The notes beneath the pieces are model-generated. The model was not told the origin of the DNA. It saw nothing but the letters and a program-made list of their open reading frames with translations, and did no database searches. A program made the translations under genes and the position numbers. From Cyanothece sp. BG0011 (GTDB taxonomy: Bacteria; Cyanobacteriota; Cyanobacteriia; Cyanobacteriales; Microcystaceae): a stretch of 37,150 nt of DNA. Within the stretch, counting starts at the first letter, position 1. Every line of letters begins with the position of its first letter. The stretch is taken from positions 1 to 37,150 of the forward strand of contig NZ_PRLH01000009.1 of the NCBI RefSeq assembly GCF_003013815.1. Reading direction: 5' to 3'. Below are positions 16,892 to 25,065 of this stretch, piece after piece.

Positions 16892-17707
16892 ATGGGAAAT
16901 ATTGAACAAGATACAATACCAATCGATAAGTTAGAGACGGTTTTTGCTCTCGACCACGTGGATATTTATTACGGAAATTATCGGGCGGTTCGGGATGTTA
17001 CTTTTACCATTCCAAAAAATAAAATAACGGCATTTATTGGCCCTTCAGGGTGTGGAAAAAGTACCATTTTACGCTGTTTCAATCGACTCAATGATCTCAT
17101 TGATAGTTTTCACCTTAAGGGAAAAATAAACTATCATGGACAGGATTTATATGCCTCTGATATTGATCCCATTGAGGTTAGAAAACGCATCGGTATGGTC
17201 TTTCAAAAACCCAATCCTTTTCCTAAAACCATTTATGATAATATTGCTTATGGTGCTAGGGTAAATAACTTTAAAGGGGATTTAGACGAGTTGGTAGAAA
17301 CCTCCTTAAAACGAGCCGTTTTATGGGACGAAGTTAAAGATAAATTAGGAGAAAGTGGCTTTTCTTTATCGGGGGGACAACAACAACGATTGTGTATTGC
17401 TCGTACGATTGCGGCTCAACCGGAAGTGGTATTAATGGACGAACCTTGTTCAGCATTAGATCCTATTTCAACCCTAAAAGTTGAAGAATTAATGCACGAA
17501 TTAAAGGAAAATTATACCATTATTATCGTTACCCATAATATGCAGCAAGCCACACGGGTGGCTGATTACACAGCCTTTTTTAATGCAGAAGCAACGGATA
17601 AAGGTAGTAAAGTGGGTTTTCTGGTTGAATATGATGAAACAGAGACCATTTTTGGTAATCCCAAACACCAAGATACTAAAGATTATGTCAGTGGAAAATT
17701 TGGTTAA
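16892..17707 (+). CDS. pstB: Phosphate ABC transporter ATPase PstB (first copy)
   Basis: A 271-residue ATPase that powers phosphate import. All motifs are intact: Walker [10 protein letters not shown] (50-58), Q-loop in [10 protein letters not shown] (the Pro-rich form specific to PstB), signature [16 protein letters not shown], Walker [14 protein letters not shown] and the switch segment [24 protein letters not shown] is a good ribosome-binding site for the ATG. Compared with the next gene it has a longer N-terminus of about seven residues but the same core. Confidence 0.96.
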   Translation: MGNIEQDTIPIDKLETVFALDHVDIYYGNYRAVRDVTFTIPKNKITAFIGPSGCGKSTILRCFNRLNDLIDSFHLKGKINYHGQDLYASDIDPIEVRKRIGMVFQKPNPFPKTIYDNIAYGARVNNFKGDLDELVETSLKRAVLWDEVKDKLGESGFSLSGGQQQRLCIARTIAAQPEVVLMDEPCSALDPISTLKVEELMHELKENYTIIIVTHNMQQATRVADYTAFFNAEATDKGSKVGFLVEYDETETIFGNPKHQDTKDYVSGKFG

Positions 17708-17755
17708 TCTACTTAAACTTATTGTTACTCAAATTATAAAGGTTAAAAGAAAAAA

Positions 17756-18550
17756 ATGATGACTGATATCGCAACAGAAACCGTATTAAGAACTGAAAAA
17801 TTGAATGTTTTCTACGGTTCAAACTTAGCCGTTAGGGATGTTACGTTAGATATTCCCATTAATAAAGTTGTGGCATTTATTGGTCCTTCAGGTTGCGGAA
17901 AAAGTACGGTTTTGCGCTGTTTTAATCGCATGAATGATCTGATTCCGAGTGCGAGAATTGATGGGAAAATTACCTATCACGGTAAAGATATTTATGCTAA
18001 AAAAGTCGATCCCGTTGATTTAAGGAGTCGCATTGGCATGGTATTCCAAAAACCCAACCCCTTTCCTAAATCTATCTACGAAAATATTGCCTTTGGTGCG
18101 AGATTGAATGGATATAAAGGAGATATGGGGGAGTTGGTAGAAAGTTCTTTAAAAAAAGCATCGGTGTGGGACGAAACGAAAGATAAATTACATCAAAGTG
18201 GGTTAGCCTTGTCTGGGGGACAACAACAACGATTATGTATTGCACGGGCGATCGCCGTTAAACCTGATGTTATTTTAATGGATGAACCCTGCGCAGCCTT
18301 GGACCCCATTTCTACCCTAAAAATTGAGGAATTGATTCACGAATTAAAGAAAGATTACACTATTGTTATTGTTACTCATAATATGCAACAAGCGTCACGG
18401 GTATCGGATTTAACGGCGTTTTACAATGCAGAAGCTACTGAGAGAGGGGGTAAAGTGGGTTATCTCGTCGAATATGACGAAACCGAGACCGTATTCCAAA
18501 ATCCTGCCCAAGAAGCCACCAGAGACTATGTTAGTGGACGATTTGGTTAA
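17756..18550 (+). CDS. pstB: Phosphate ABC transporter ATPase PstB (second copy)
   Basis: A 264-residue paralogue of the preceding gene, also with full Walker A (43-51), PstB-type Q-loop [18 protein letters not shown], signature [16 protein letters not shown], Walker B and switch His. The two copies are very similar throughout and arose by duplication; tandem pstB genes are known in cyanobacterial pst clusters. Both keep every catalytic residue, so either could serve PstC/PstA, or they could pair. It is the last gene of the cluster, about 48 bases behind the first copy, and is followed by a long C/G-rich repeat that may stop transcription. Confidence 0.96.
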   Translation: MMTDIATETVLRTEKLNVFYGSNLAVRDVTLDIPINKVVAFIGPSGCGKSTVLRCFNRMNDLIPSARIDGKITYHGKDIYAKKVDPVDLRSRIGMVFQKPNPFPKSIYENIAFGARLNGYKGDMGELVESSLKKASVWDETKDKLHQSGLALSGGQQQRLCIARAIAVKPDVILMDEPCAALDPISTLKIEELIHELKKDYTIVIVTHNMQQASRVSDLTAFYNAEATERGGKVGYLVEYDETETVFQNPAQEATRDYVSGRFG

Positions 18551-18576
18551 AGGCATAGCTTGCACCTTCCCTAAAC

Positions 18577-18716
18577 CTCCCACACCCCTCACACCCCTCA
18601 CACCCCCCACACCCCCACACCCCCCACACCCCCCACACCCCCCACACCCCCCTTTAAAAGGGGGGCAGGGGGGGTAGGGGGCAGGGGGGGTAGAGGGGGG
18701 CAGGGGGGTTAGAGGT
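18577..18716 (+). repeat. C/G-rich hairpin repeat, copy 3 (longest)
   Basis: Tandem CACACCCC(CC) units run for about 70 bases into the hairpin CCCCCCTTTAAAAGGGGGG (18647-18665), identical to copy 2. Four or so G-rich units of the CAGGGGGG / TAGGGGG kind follow. It begins about 26 bases after the second pstB gene. Confidence 0.9.
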
Positions 18717-18788
18717 GGGTTTATCGAAGACGCAAGATATAAGCTACAATTTAGCCTAAACCCAATGATCTGAGGAAGTGTTCTATTT

Positions 18789-20525
18789 GTGTTGAAGAAA
18801 CTATTTGATTATCAATCTTGCCGTTGGTTATTCTCTTTATGCTTAGGAACCTCTCTACTTTTAACTAGCTGTAATTCTCAACCCAAAACCACTACAAATA
18901 CCCAAAGTGATAGTGATACTTTAAAATTATTATATTGGCAAGCTCCCACCATTCTCAACCCCCATTTATCCACCGGATTAAAAGATACAGAAGCCAGTCG
19001 AATCACCTTAGAACCTTTAGCAAGTTATGATAAAAATGGGGAATTAATTCCCTTTTTAGCAGCCGAAATTCCCACTCGTGAAAATGGGGGAATTGCCGAA
19101 GATGGAAAGTCAGTAACTTGGAAGTTAAAACCCGATCTACAATGGTCCGATGGGACTCCATTTACCGCCGATGATGTCGTCTTTACTTATCAGTTTTTAA
19201 GTAACCCAAAAGTTGGGGCAACCAGTGCAGGAGATTACGAAATTATCGAAAAGGTTGAAGCCCTAGATTACAACACAGTAAAAATTACTTTTAAACGAGT
19301 TAATCCGGCTTGGAATCGCTTTTTTATTGGCTCATCAGGACTCATTTTACCTGGTCATATTTATGAAAAATATAATGGAGAAAATGCTAGACAAGCTCCT
19401 GCCAATTTATTACCCATTGGAACCGGACCCTATAAAGTGGTTGAATTTAAACCCGGAGACGTAGTTATTTATGAACCGAATCCTTACTTTAGAAATGCCG
19501 ATCAATTGGGGTTTAAACGCATTGAATTAAAAGGAGGCGGAGACGCAACCTCTGCCGCCAGAGCCGTGTTACAAACCGGGGACGCAGATTATGCTTTTAA
19601 CCTACAAGTAGAGGCTCCTATTTTACAACAATTAGAAACAGGGGGACAAGGAAAACTGGTTTCTATTTTAGGGACATTGAGTGAACGTATTTTATTAAAT
19701 TTTTCTGATCCCAATCAAGAAACAGCAGAGGGAGAACGATCAAATATTAATAATCCTCATCCTTTTTTGAGTGATAAAAGGGTTAGAGAAGCCTTTAGTT
19801 TAGCCATTGATCGTGATACGATTAGTCAGCAATTATATGGGATTACAGGGAAACCGGCCGCTAATATTTTACTCTTACCCGAAGAATACAACTCCCCCAA
19901 TACTTCCTATTCATTTAACTTAGAAAAAGCTCAACAATTATTAGATGAAGCTGGATGGAAAGATACTAATAATAATGGCACAAGGGATAAAAATGGAGTA
20001 GAAATGCAAGTGGTATTTCAAACCTCAGTCAATCCCTTAAGACAAAAAACCCAAGAGATCGTTAAACAAGGATTAGAAACCATTGGCGTAGGGGTAGAAT
20101 TAAAGAGTATTGATGCAAGTATTTTCTTTTCTGGTGATCCGTCTAATAATGATACGGTGGAACGTTTTTATGCTGATTTACAGATGTTTACTACGGGAAA
20201 TTATAGTCCAGATCCCACCAATTATATGGAGGGTTATAAATGTGATGAAATTCCCCAAAAAGCTAATAATTGGGTAGGGGATAATTACACCCGTTATTGT
20301 AATCCTGAATATGACAAAATATGGGAAGCTGCCACCCAAGAATTAGATCCCAAAAAACGACAAGAACTGTTTATTAAAATGAATGATATTGTTGTTAATG
20401 ATGTGGTCATTATTCCTCTGGTTCATCGTGCGGATGTGACTGCCATTAGTAACCGTTTACAGGGGTTTGAATTGACCCCTTGGGATCGCAATACTTGGAA
20501 TATTAAAGACTGGAAATTTGAATAA
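18789..20525 (+). CDS. ABC transporter family 5 substrate-binding lipoprotein (peptide/nickel type)
   Basis: A 578-residue periplasmic binding protein of the DppA/OppA/NikA class. The signal peptide ends in lipobox LTSC (Cys28). The family signature segment (WSDGTPFTADDVVFTYQFL) and LLPIGTGPYKVVEFKPGDVV, VREAFSLAIDRDTISQQLYG and a C-terminal DRNTWNIKDW follow the expected order. The ligand is uncertain: peptides, nickel or other small solutes. No permease or ATPase genes of this class are adjacent, which is usual in cyanobacteria, where such parts are scattered. The start is GTG with a GAGGAAG ribosome-binding site; a TTG follows immediately. Confidence 0.9.
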   Translation: MLKKLFDYQSCRWLFSLCLGTSLLLTSCNSQPKTTTNTQSDSDTLKLLYWQAPTILNPHLSTGLKDTEASRITLEPLASYDKNGELIPFLAAEIPTRENGGIAEDGKSVTWKLKPDLQWSDGTPFTADDVVFTYQFLSNPKVGATSAGDYEIIEKVEALDYNTVKITFKRVNPAWNRFFIGSSGLILPGHIYEKYNGENARQAPANLLPIGTGPYKVVEFKPGDVVIYEPNPYFRNADQLGFKRIELKGGGDATSAARAVLQTGDADYAFNLQVEAPILQQLETGGQGKLVSILGTLSERILLNFSDPNQETAEGERSNINNPHPFLSDKRVREAFSLAIDRDTISQQLYGITGKPAANILLLPEEYNSPNTSYSFNLEKAQQLLDEAGWKDTNNNGTRDKNGVEMQVVFQTSVNPLRQKTQEIVKQGLETIGVGVELKSIDASIFFSGDPSNNDTVERFYADLQMFTTGNYSPDPTNYMEGYKCDEIPQKANNWVGDNYTRYCNPEYDKIWEAATQELDPKKRQELFIKMNDIVVNDVVIIPLVHRADVTAISNRLQGFELTPWDRNTWNIKDWKFE

Positions 20526-20526
20526 A

Positions 20527-20572
20527 GGCAAGAGGCAAGAGGCAAGGGTTCTCCCCCTAACCAAAGGGGGAG
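20527..20572. repeat. GGCAAGA micro-repeat and CCCCCT/AGGGGG hairpin
   Basis: Three GGCAAGA-type units are followed by CTCCCCCT (20551-20558) pairing perfectly with AGGGGGAG (20565-20572) across a 6-base loop. The hairpin could end the binding-protein transcript, although no T-run follows. Confidence 0.6.
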
Positions 20573-20681
20573 TTAGAGGGGGTGGTAATAGGTAAACGTA
20601 AGTGTGTGTGAGAAGTGTGGGAAGAAAATTAATATTTTTCTCCCTATGCTCCCTGCTCCCTCTGCTTCCTAGTTAATATAT

Positions 20682-21275
20682 TTATGTTAACTGTTGATAA
20701 TCTTCTGGGGTATCAATATCAATCATTCCTTGAGGGAAAGGAATAAAAGAAACATCATTTTTATATTGTTTGATAATTTTTTTGGCTCCTCCTTTCCCAT
20801 TTAAACTAACTAATTGAGAGAAAAATTGAGCATCGAATAAAACAGGAACCCCATAAGTATTTGCATAGGTGCAAACAATAATCGGTTTTCTAGTCGTTTG
20901 ATAAGCAAAGACAAGATTATTAATGATTTCTGCTGTTAAAAAAGGTTGATCACAAACACAAATAACAGCCGCTTTGATGGTTTGAGGATAATGACTGAGA
21001 TATTTAATTCCAACACCAATGGATGAACCCATCCCTAAAGACCAATTTTTGTTTTTAATGACTGTAACAGAAGATCGATCAATGTTACCCTTGATTTTAT
21101 CCTCATTGGCTCCTAAAACCACAATAATGGGTTTACAAATTGAGGCGATCGCTGTTTCAATGGTATGACTGAGTAACGTCGCTCCTTGATAGGATAACAG
21201 TTGTTTAGCTGTCCCCATTCGAGTCGAGGCCCCGGCAGCTAAAATAATAACAGCAATATTAACTTTTTGGTTCAT
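20682..21275 (-). CDS. mocA: MocA-type molybdenum cofactor cytidylyltransferase (nucleotidyltransferase family)
   Basis: A protein of about 197 residues from the MobA-like NTP-transferase fold. The nucleotide-binding loop reads ILAAGASTRMGTAKQLL, and VCDQPFL carries the metal-binding Asp. CTYANTYGVPVLFDAQFFSQL and the final IDIDTPEDYQ complete the MocA pattern. The family transfers CMP to molybdopterin, making the dinucleotide cofactor of xanthine-dehydrogenase-like enzymes. I take ATG at 21275; an in-frame TTG eight codons upstream is less likely. A link to xdhC, about 4 kb away on the same strand, is plausible. A related sugar-phosphate nucleotidyltransferase is the main alternative. Confidence 0.8.
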   Translation of the reverse strand: MNQKVNIAVIILAAGASTRMGTAKQLLSYQGATLLSHTIETAIASICKPIIVVLGANEDKIKGNIDRSSVTVIKNKNWSLGMGSSIGVGIKYLSHYPQTIKAAVICVCDQPFLTAEIINNLVFAYQTTRKPIIVCTYANTYGVPVLFDAQFFSQLVSLNGKGGAKKIIKQYKNDVSFIPFPQGMIDIDTPEDYQQLT

Positions 21276-21457
21276 TCTTGTTGGGTGAAAGATAATCAAG
21301 ACAAAGTTTCGTTAAAAATTATTTTATTTATGCCAAATTGGAAACGATGATTAATAACCTTGGGTCATAATAAAAGTATAAAGGATAAATTTACAAGTCT
21401 TGATTGACCACCACCTGGTTTTAAGATGTTAGCTTTTTTGTAAGAGAGGATTATATT

Positions 21458-21643
21458 ATGAACAATTTTGACCTGAAATGTTACCAAGAAACCTATCAAA
21501 GTCCTCAATATTGGCAAGGGAAACAATTCAAAAATGAAGCCCTACGCCGTCAAAGTTGGGGCGAATGTCGTCAATTAACGGATCATTTTTATGATGAATT
21601 AGTCAGTCGTGGTTATTTAATCTTAAGAAAAGACTCAGATTAA
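21458..21643 (+). CDS. Hypothetical small protein, 61 aa, upstream of the GH13 phosphorylase
   Basis: I do not recognise the family. It is a soluble, polar 61-residue protein rich in aromatic residues and Gln (MNNFDLKCYQETYQSPQYW at the start) and ends in YLILRKDSD. It has no membrane segment or signal. It begins with ATG 10 bases after an AGAGAGGA ribosome-binding site, better than that of most genes here, and stops 33 bases before the phosphorylase-type gene on the same strand, so the two are probably one operon. Codon use matches neighbours. A regulatory or accessory role to the downstream enzyme is only a guess. Confidence 0.7.
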   Translation: MNNFDLKCYQETYQSPQYWQGKQFKNEALRRQSWGECRQLTDHFYDELVSRGYLILRKDSD

Positions 21644-21676
21644 ATTGTCAATCTAAGCTTCACCAGCAACAATGTT

Positions 21677-23560
21677 ATGACTTCCTGTCCAAAGAAAAAA
21701 ATCCCCTATTATTCTCAACCTGACTATACTCAACCTTTATTAGAAATTACCCCAGATATTCGCGAAAAACTATTATCACGTTTATCTGTGCTGTATGGAG
21801 AGGATGAGGCAAAAAATTGTATTGAAGAGTTAGAAAGACTCTTAAAAGTTCACTATGCGTATAAACCACCAGGGATGATCGAAGCTGAGAAAGAATTTAA
21901 ACTGAGTGATTGTTTTAGTCACAAAGATATTATTTTAATTACCTATGGCGATTTATTAATTAGTGAACCCCTAACCCCGTTAGAAACCTTACAAGAATTT
22001 CTCAAAGAATATGTAAGACTCTATGATGTATTTAGTATCTTACATCTTTTACCATTTTTCCCTTATTCATCGGATCGCGGTTTTTCAATTACTGACTATA
22101 GAAGTGTTGATCCAAAATTAGGAGCTTGGAAAGACATTCAAGCGATCGGAAAATCATTTCGCCTCATGTTTGATGGTGTATTTAATCATATTTCCTCTCA
22201 AAGTCATCTATTTCAAGAGGTATTAAATGGTAATCCTGACTATAAAGATTTTGCAACGATTTACCATTCACCTCACGAATTAACCCCCAAACAAAGAGAA
22301 ATTTTAGTTCGTCCTCGTACCTCCGATATTCTCTCAGAATATCAATCCATAGACGGTAAAATTTGGGTGTGGACAACCTTTTCACCAGATCAAATTGATC
22401 TCAATTATCGTAACCCGAAAGTATTACTTTTTATGATTGATACTTTTCTACTTTATGTTAGAAGAGGAGCTACTTTAATTCGCTTAGATGCCGTTACTTA
22501 TTTATGGGATGAACCGGGGACAAATGGCGTTCATTTAGAACAAACCCACGAAGTGATTAAACTATTAAGAGATATTTTAGATATTGTTGATCCAAAAGTG
22601 GTTCTAGTCACAGAAACCAATGTCCCCCATGAAGAAAATATCTCTTACTTTGGTAATGGTTCCGATGAAGCCCAAATTATCTATAATTTTGCCCTACCTC
22701 CTTTAGTGCTTTATACCTTTTATCAAGAAGATAGTACCGCTATTTCTCGATGGGCTAAATCGTTACAATATCCGACCCCAATGACCAATTTTTTAAATAT
22801 GTTGGATACTCATGATGGGATTGGGTTAATGGGAGTTAAAAACATTCTCTCCTCTTCACAAATCAATTTTATTATTGAAAAAGCCAGAGAACATGGGGCG
22901 TTAATTTCCTATAAAACGGGAGCAGGGGGAAAACAAGAACCCTACGAAATTAATTCGACTTGGTTTAGTGCCATTAACTTTGATAATGGAACAGAATCGA
23001 TAGAATTACAAGTTAAACGGTTTATTGCCTCTCGTAGTTTAGCATTAGCCTTAAGAGGGATTCCAGCCATTTATTTTCATGGTTTAATTGGCACGCGCAA
23101 CGATTTAGAAACCGTAATTAAAACGAAATCGAAGCGAGATATTAATCGAAAAACCCTACTCGAAGAAGACTTAAAAACCAACTTACTCAAAAAAGATTCC
23201 AAACTTTCCAAAATTGTCGAGCAACTGGGACATTTATTAGAAATTCGCAGTCGACAATTGGCCTTTCATCCCAATGGGGAGCAAAAAATCTTAGAAATTT
23301 CTCAAAAAGTGTTTTCAATTTTTCGCATTTCACCGGATCAAAACGAGCATATTTTAGCCATTACTAATATTAGTAATCAAGCAGAAACTATCCATATTGA
23401 TCTTTATGATCTCGGTCTACAACAAAGTCAATGGTACGATTTAGTCAATAGACGGGGATTAACCACCAAAGAACAACAACTCTGTATTAACTTACTTCCC
23501 TATGATGTTGTTTGGTTAATTCCCCTGGTCGAGTTAGAAAGGATGATCGAAAGTGATTAA
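21677..23560 (+). CDS. GH13 sugar phosphorylase (sucrose / glucosylglycerate phosphorylase-like)
   Basis: A 627-residue alpha-amylase-superfamily enzyme of the sucrose-phosphorylase branch (GH13 subfamily 18). The barrel motifs are readable: FDGVFNHIS (region I), IRLDAVTYLW with the nucleophile Asp271, LVTETNVPH with acid/base Glu313, and LDTHDGIG with His379-Asp380. LPFFPYSSDRGFSITDYR is typical of sucrose and glucosylglycerate phosphorylases. Such enzymes use phosphate to split sucrose, glucosylglycerol or glucosylglycerate into glucose 1-phosphate; which one cannot be decided by eye. In cyanobacteria this class of substrate includes compatible solutes. It follows a 61-residue gene by 33 bases. 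Its TAA overlaps the opposite-strand stop of the aldo/keto reductase gene. Confidence 0.88.
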   Translation: MTSCPKKKIPYYSQPDYTQPLLEITPDIREKLLSRLSVLYGEDEAKNCIEELERLLKVHYAYKPPGMIEAEKEFKLSDCFSHKDIILITYGDLLISEPLTPLETLQEFLKEYVRLYDVFSILHLLPFFPYSSDRGFSITDYRSVDPKLGAWKDIQAIGKSFRLMFDGVFNHISSQSHLFQEVLNGNPDYKDFATIYHSPHELTPKQREILVRPRTSDILSEYQSIDGKIWVWTTFSPDQIDLNYRNPKVLLFMIDTFLLYVRRGATLIRLDAVTYLWDEPGTNGVHLEQTHEVIKLLRDILDIVDPKVVLVTETNVPHEENISYFGNGSDEAQIIYNFALPPLVLYTFYQEDSTAISRWAKSLQYPTPMTNFLNMLDTHDGIGLMGVKNILSSSQINFIIEKAREHGALISYKTGAGGKQEPYEINSTWFSAINFDNGTESIELQVKRFIASRSLALALRGIPAIYFHGLIGTRNDLETVIKTKSKRDINRKTLLEEDLKTNLLKKDSKLSKIVEQLGHLLEIRSRQLAFHPNGEQKILEISQKVFSIFRISPDQNEHILAITNISNQAETIHIDLYDLGLQQSQWYDLVNRRGLTTKEQQLCINLLPYDVVWLIPLVELERMIESD

Positions 23561-24522
23561 ACCGGTTCATCATTGGGACAATGACCCGCTAAATCGAGTT
23601 TCTCCATGTGTTTAGCCGACAAGTGAACATCAAGGGCCCCCAAATTTTCTCTCATATGTTCAGCAGTGCCGGCGGAAAAAACAGGAATTAAAGGGGGTTG
23701 ACGGTGCAACATCCAGGCTAAAACCACTTGATTCGGGGTCTTTCCTAGGTCTTGGGCTACTTCTCGTAACGCTTTGATTCGTTCATCCGTGTCTTGGCCC
23801 AGGTAAGGGGAAGGAATAGCGCGATCGCTACGAACATAAGCCCCACGAAGGAGAGGTGTATAAGCTAACATGGTTTTTCCCCGTGCATCGCAATAGCTCA
23901 TTAAATGGTCATCGATGAGACATTGCGGGCCAAAATCTCCCCCAGATCGGGGTCGTAAGTAACTAAATCGTTGTTCAACGCAACAATATCCGGCCCATCG
24001 ATGACGTTGACAGATAGCATCGGCATCCGCTAAACGCCAGGGTAAATAATTACTAGCACCATAAAAGCGAATTTTTCCATCATTAACTAGGGTTTCAAAA
24101 GCCCTTAAGGTTTCTTCTAGGGGCGTGTGGGGATCATCGTGATGAGCGTAATATAAATCGATGCGATCGACCCCTAAACGTCTGAGACTACTTTCACATT
24201 CAGAAATGATGGTTGAAGCCGCTAAACCGTCGGGAACGTCTCGATACCCGAAGCCGACTTTTGTGGCTAAGAAAATATCTTGACGATTTCCTCTTTCCCT
24301 TAGCCAACGTCCGATAGTCACTTCACTTTCTCCTCCTTTCCCTTGCTCACACCATTGATCATAAGCGTTGGCTGTATCGATAAAATTACCCCCTGCTTCA
24401 AGGTACATATCCATAACTTTTGCTGATTCTTCGTAAGTCTTTCTCGTACCAAAGCGCAAGGTACCTAAACATAAACAACTAACGTCGATTCCTGTGTGAC
24501 TGAGTTGAACTTTTTTCATCAT
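23557..24522 (-). CDS. Aldo/keto reductase
   Basis: A 321-residue NAD(P)H-dependent oxidoreductase of the AKR superfamily. The catalytic tetrad is visible as Asp49 and Tyr54 (FIDTANAYDQW), Lys88 (ATKVGFG) and His127 (LYYAHHDD). The C-terminal cofactor-binding part (VVLAWMLHRQPPLIPVFSAGT, then HMRENLGAL) is intact. The closest classes by pattern are the YajO/PdxI/tas-like AKRs with broad carbonyl substrates; the true substrate is unknown. A strong GGAGGG ribosome-binding site precedes the ATG. It lies 29 bases downstream of the GlcG/HbpS-like gene and is probably co-transcribed. By sampled lines this pair is more GC-rich (about 50 percent) than the genes on either side. Confidence 0.92.
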   Translation of the reverse strand: MMKKVQLSHTGIDVSCLCLGTLRFGTRKTYEESAKVMDMYLEAGGNFIDTANAYDQWCEQGKGGESEVTIGRWLRERGNRQDIFLATKVGFGYRDVPDGLAASTIISECESSLRRLGVDRIDLYYAHHDDPHTPLEETLRAFETLVNDGKIRFYGASNYLPWRLADADAICQRHRWAGYCCVEQRFSYLRPRSGGDFGPQCLIDDHLMSYCDARGKTMLAYTPLLRGAYVRSDRAIPSPYLGQDTDERIKALREVAQDLGKTPNQVVLAWMLHRQPPLIPVFSAGTAEHMRENLGALDVHLSAKHMEKLDLAGHCPNDEPV

Positions 24523-24551
24523 TTTCTTACCCTCCGTTGATCGAATAAAAT

Positions 24552-24956
24552 TTAACAGTGACTATAACAGCGAGTTAGGGCTTGTTTAACTAACTGTTCA
24601 TCCGCTTCTTCACTTAACCCACTGGCGCCTATCCCTCCGATCACCTGATCGTTAACGACGATGGGAACCCCTCCGGCCATGCCTGTAATTTTGGGATCAA
24701 CCCAGTAACCTATGTCTTTTCCCGTTTTCTGGGCCCATTGAGCGATATCAGAGGACGGAATACCCTCTCGTGCTGCGGTGTAGGCTTTGGCCTGGGCTAA
24801 TACCCCCGATTGAATGGTCGCTTTTACCATGCGGCCATAAGCCACTAAGTCTCCGTGACTATCCACAACCGCGATGGAGATCCCTTTGTTGCGTTCTTGA
24901 GCCAGGGCCATGGCGGCTTCGATTAGGGATTGTGCTTGATCATATTTAATATCCAC
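24552..24956 (-). CDS. GlcG/HbpS-family heme-binding-like protein
   Basis: A 134-residue single-domain protein of the GlcG/HbpS (DUF336) family. SIAVVDSHGDLVAYGRMVKA, AYTAAREGIPS and GGVPIVVNDQVIGGIGASG are the family's conserved stretches. Relatives bind or degrade heme (HbpS in Streptomyces), occur in corrinoid adenosyltransferase fusions, or are of unknown role next to oxidoreductases. No export signal is present, so it should be cytoplasmic. The start is GTG with an AGGAGA ribosome-binding site at good spacing. It is first of a two-gene unit with the aldo/keto reductase, which suggests a joint, still unknown, redox role. Confidence 0.85.
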   Translation of the reverse strand: MDIKYDQAQSLIEAAMALAQERNKGISIAVVDSHGDLVAYGRMVKATIQSGVLAQAKAYTAAREGIPSSDIAQWAQKTGKDIGYWVDPKITGMAGGVPIVVNDQVIGGIGASGLSEEADEQLVKQALTRCYSHC

Positions 24957-25065
24957 GGTATTTTCTCCTGAAGTTAAGGGTTTTCAGGAAATTCCTTTAT
25001 TTCTATTATAAAAAGAAATTAAATAATCCTAGTGGAATTACTAAGGTATGTAAATAATGAGAAGG

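Noticed and set aside
18426-18677. 83-codon frame overlapping the end of the second pstB gene
   Set aside because: Its first half is pstB in another frame and its second half is the Pro-rich reading of the C/G repeat; no start signals.
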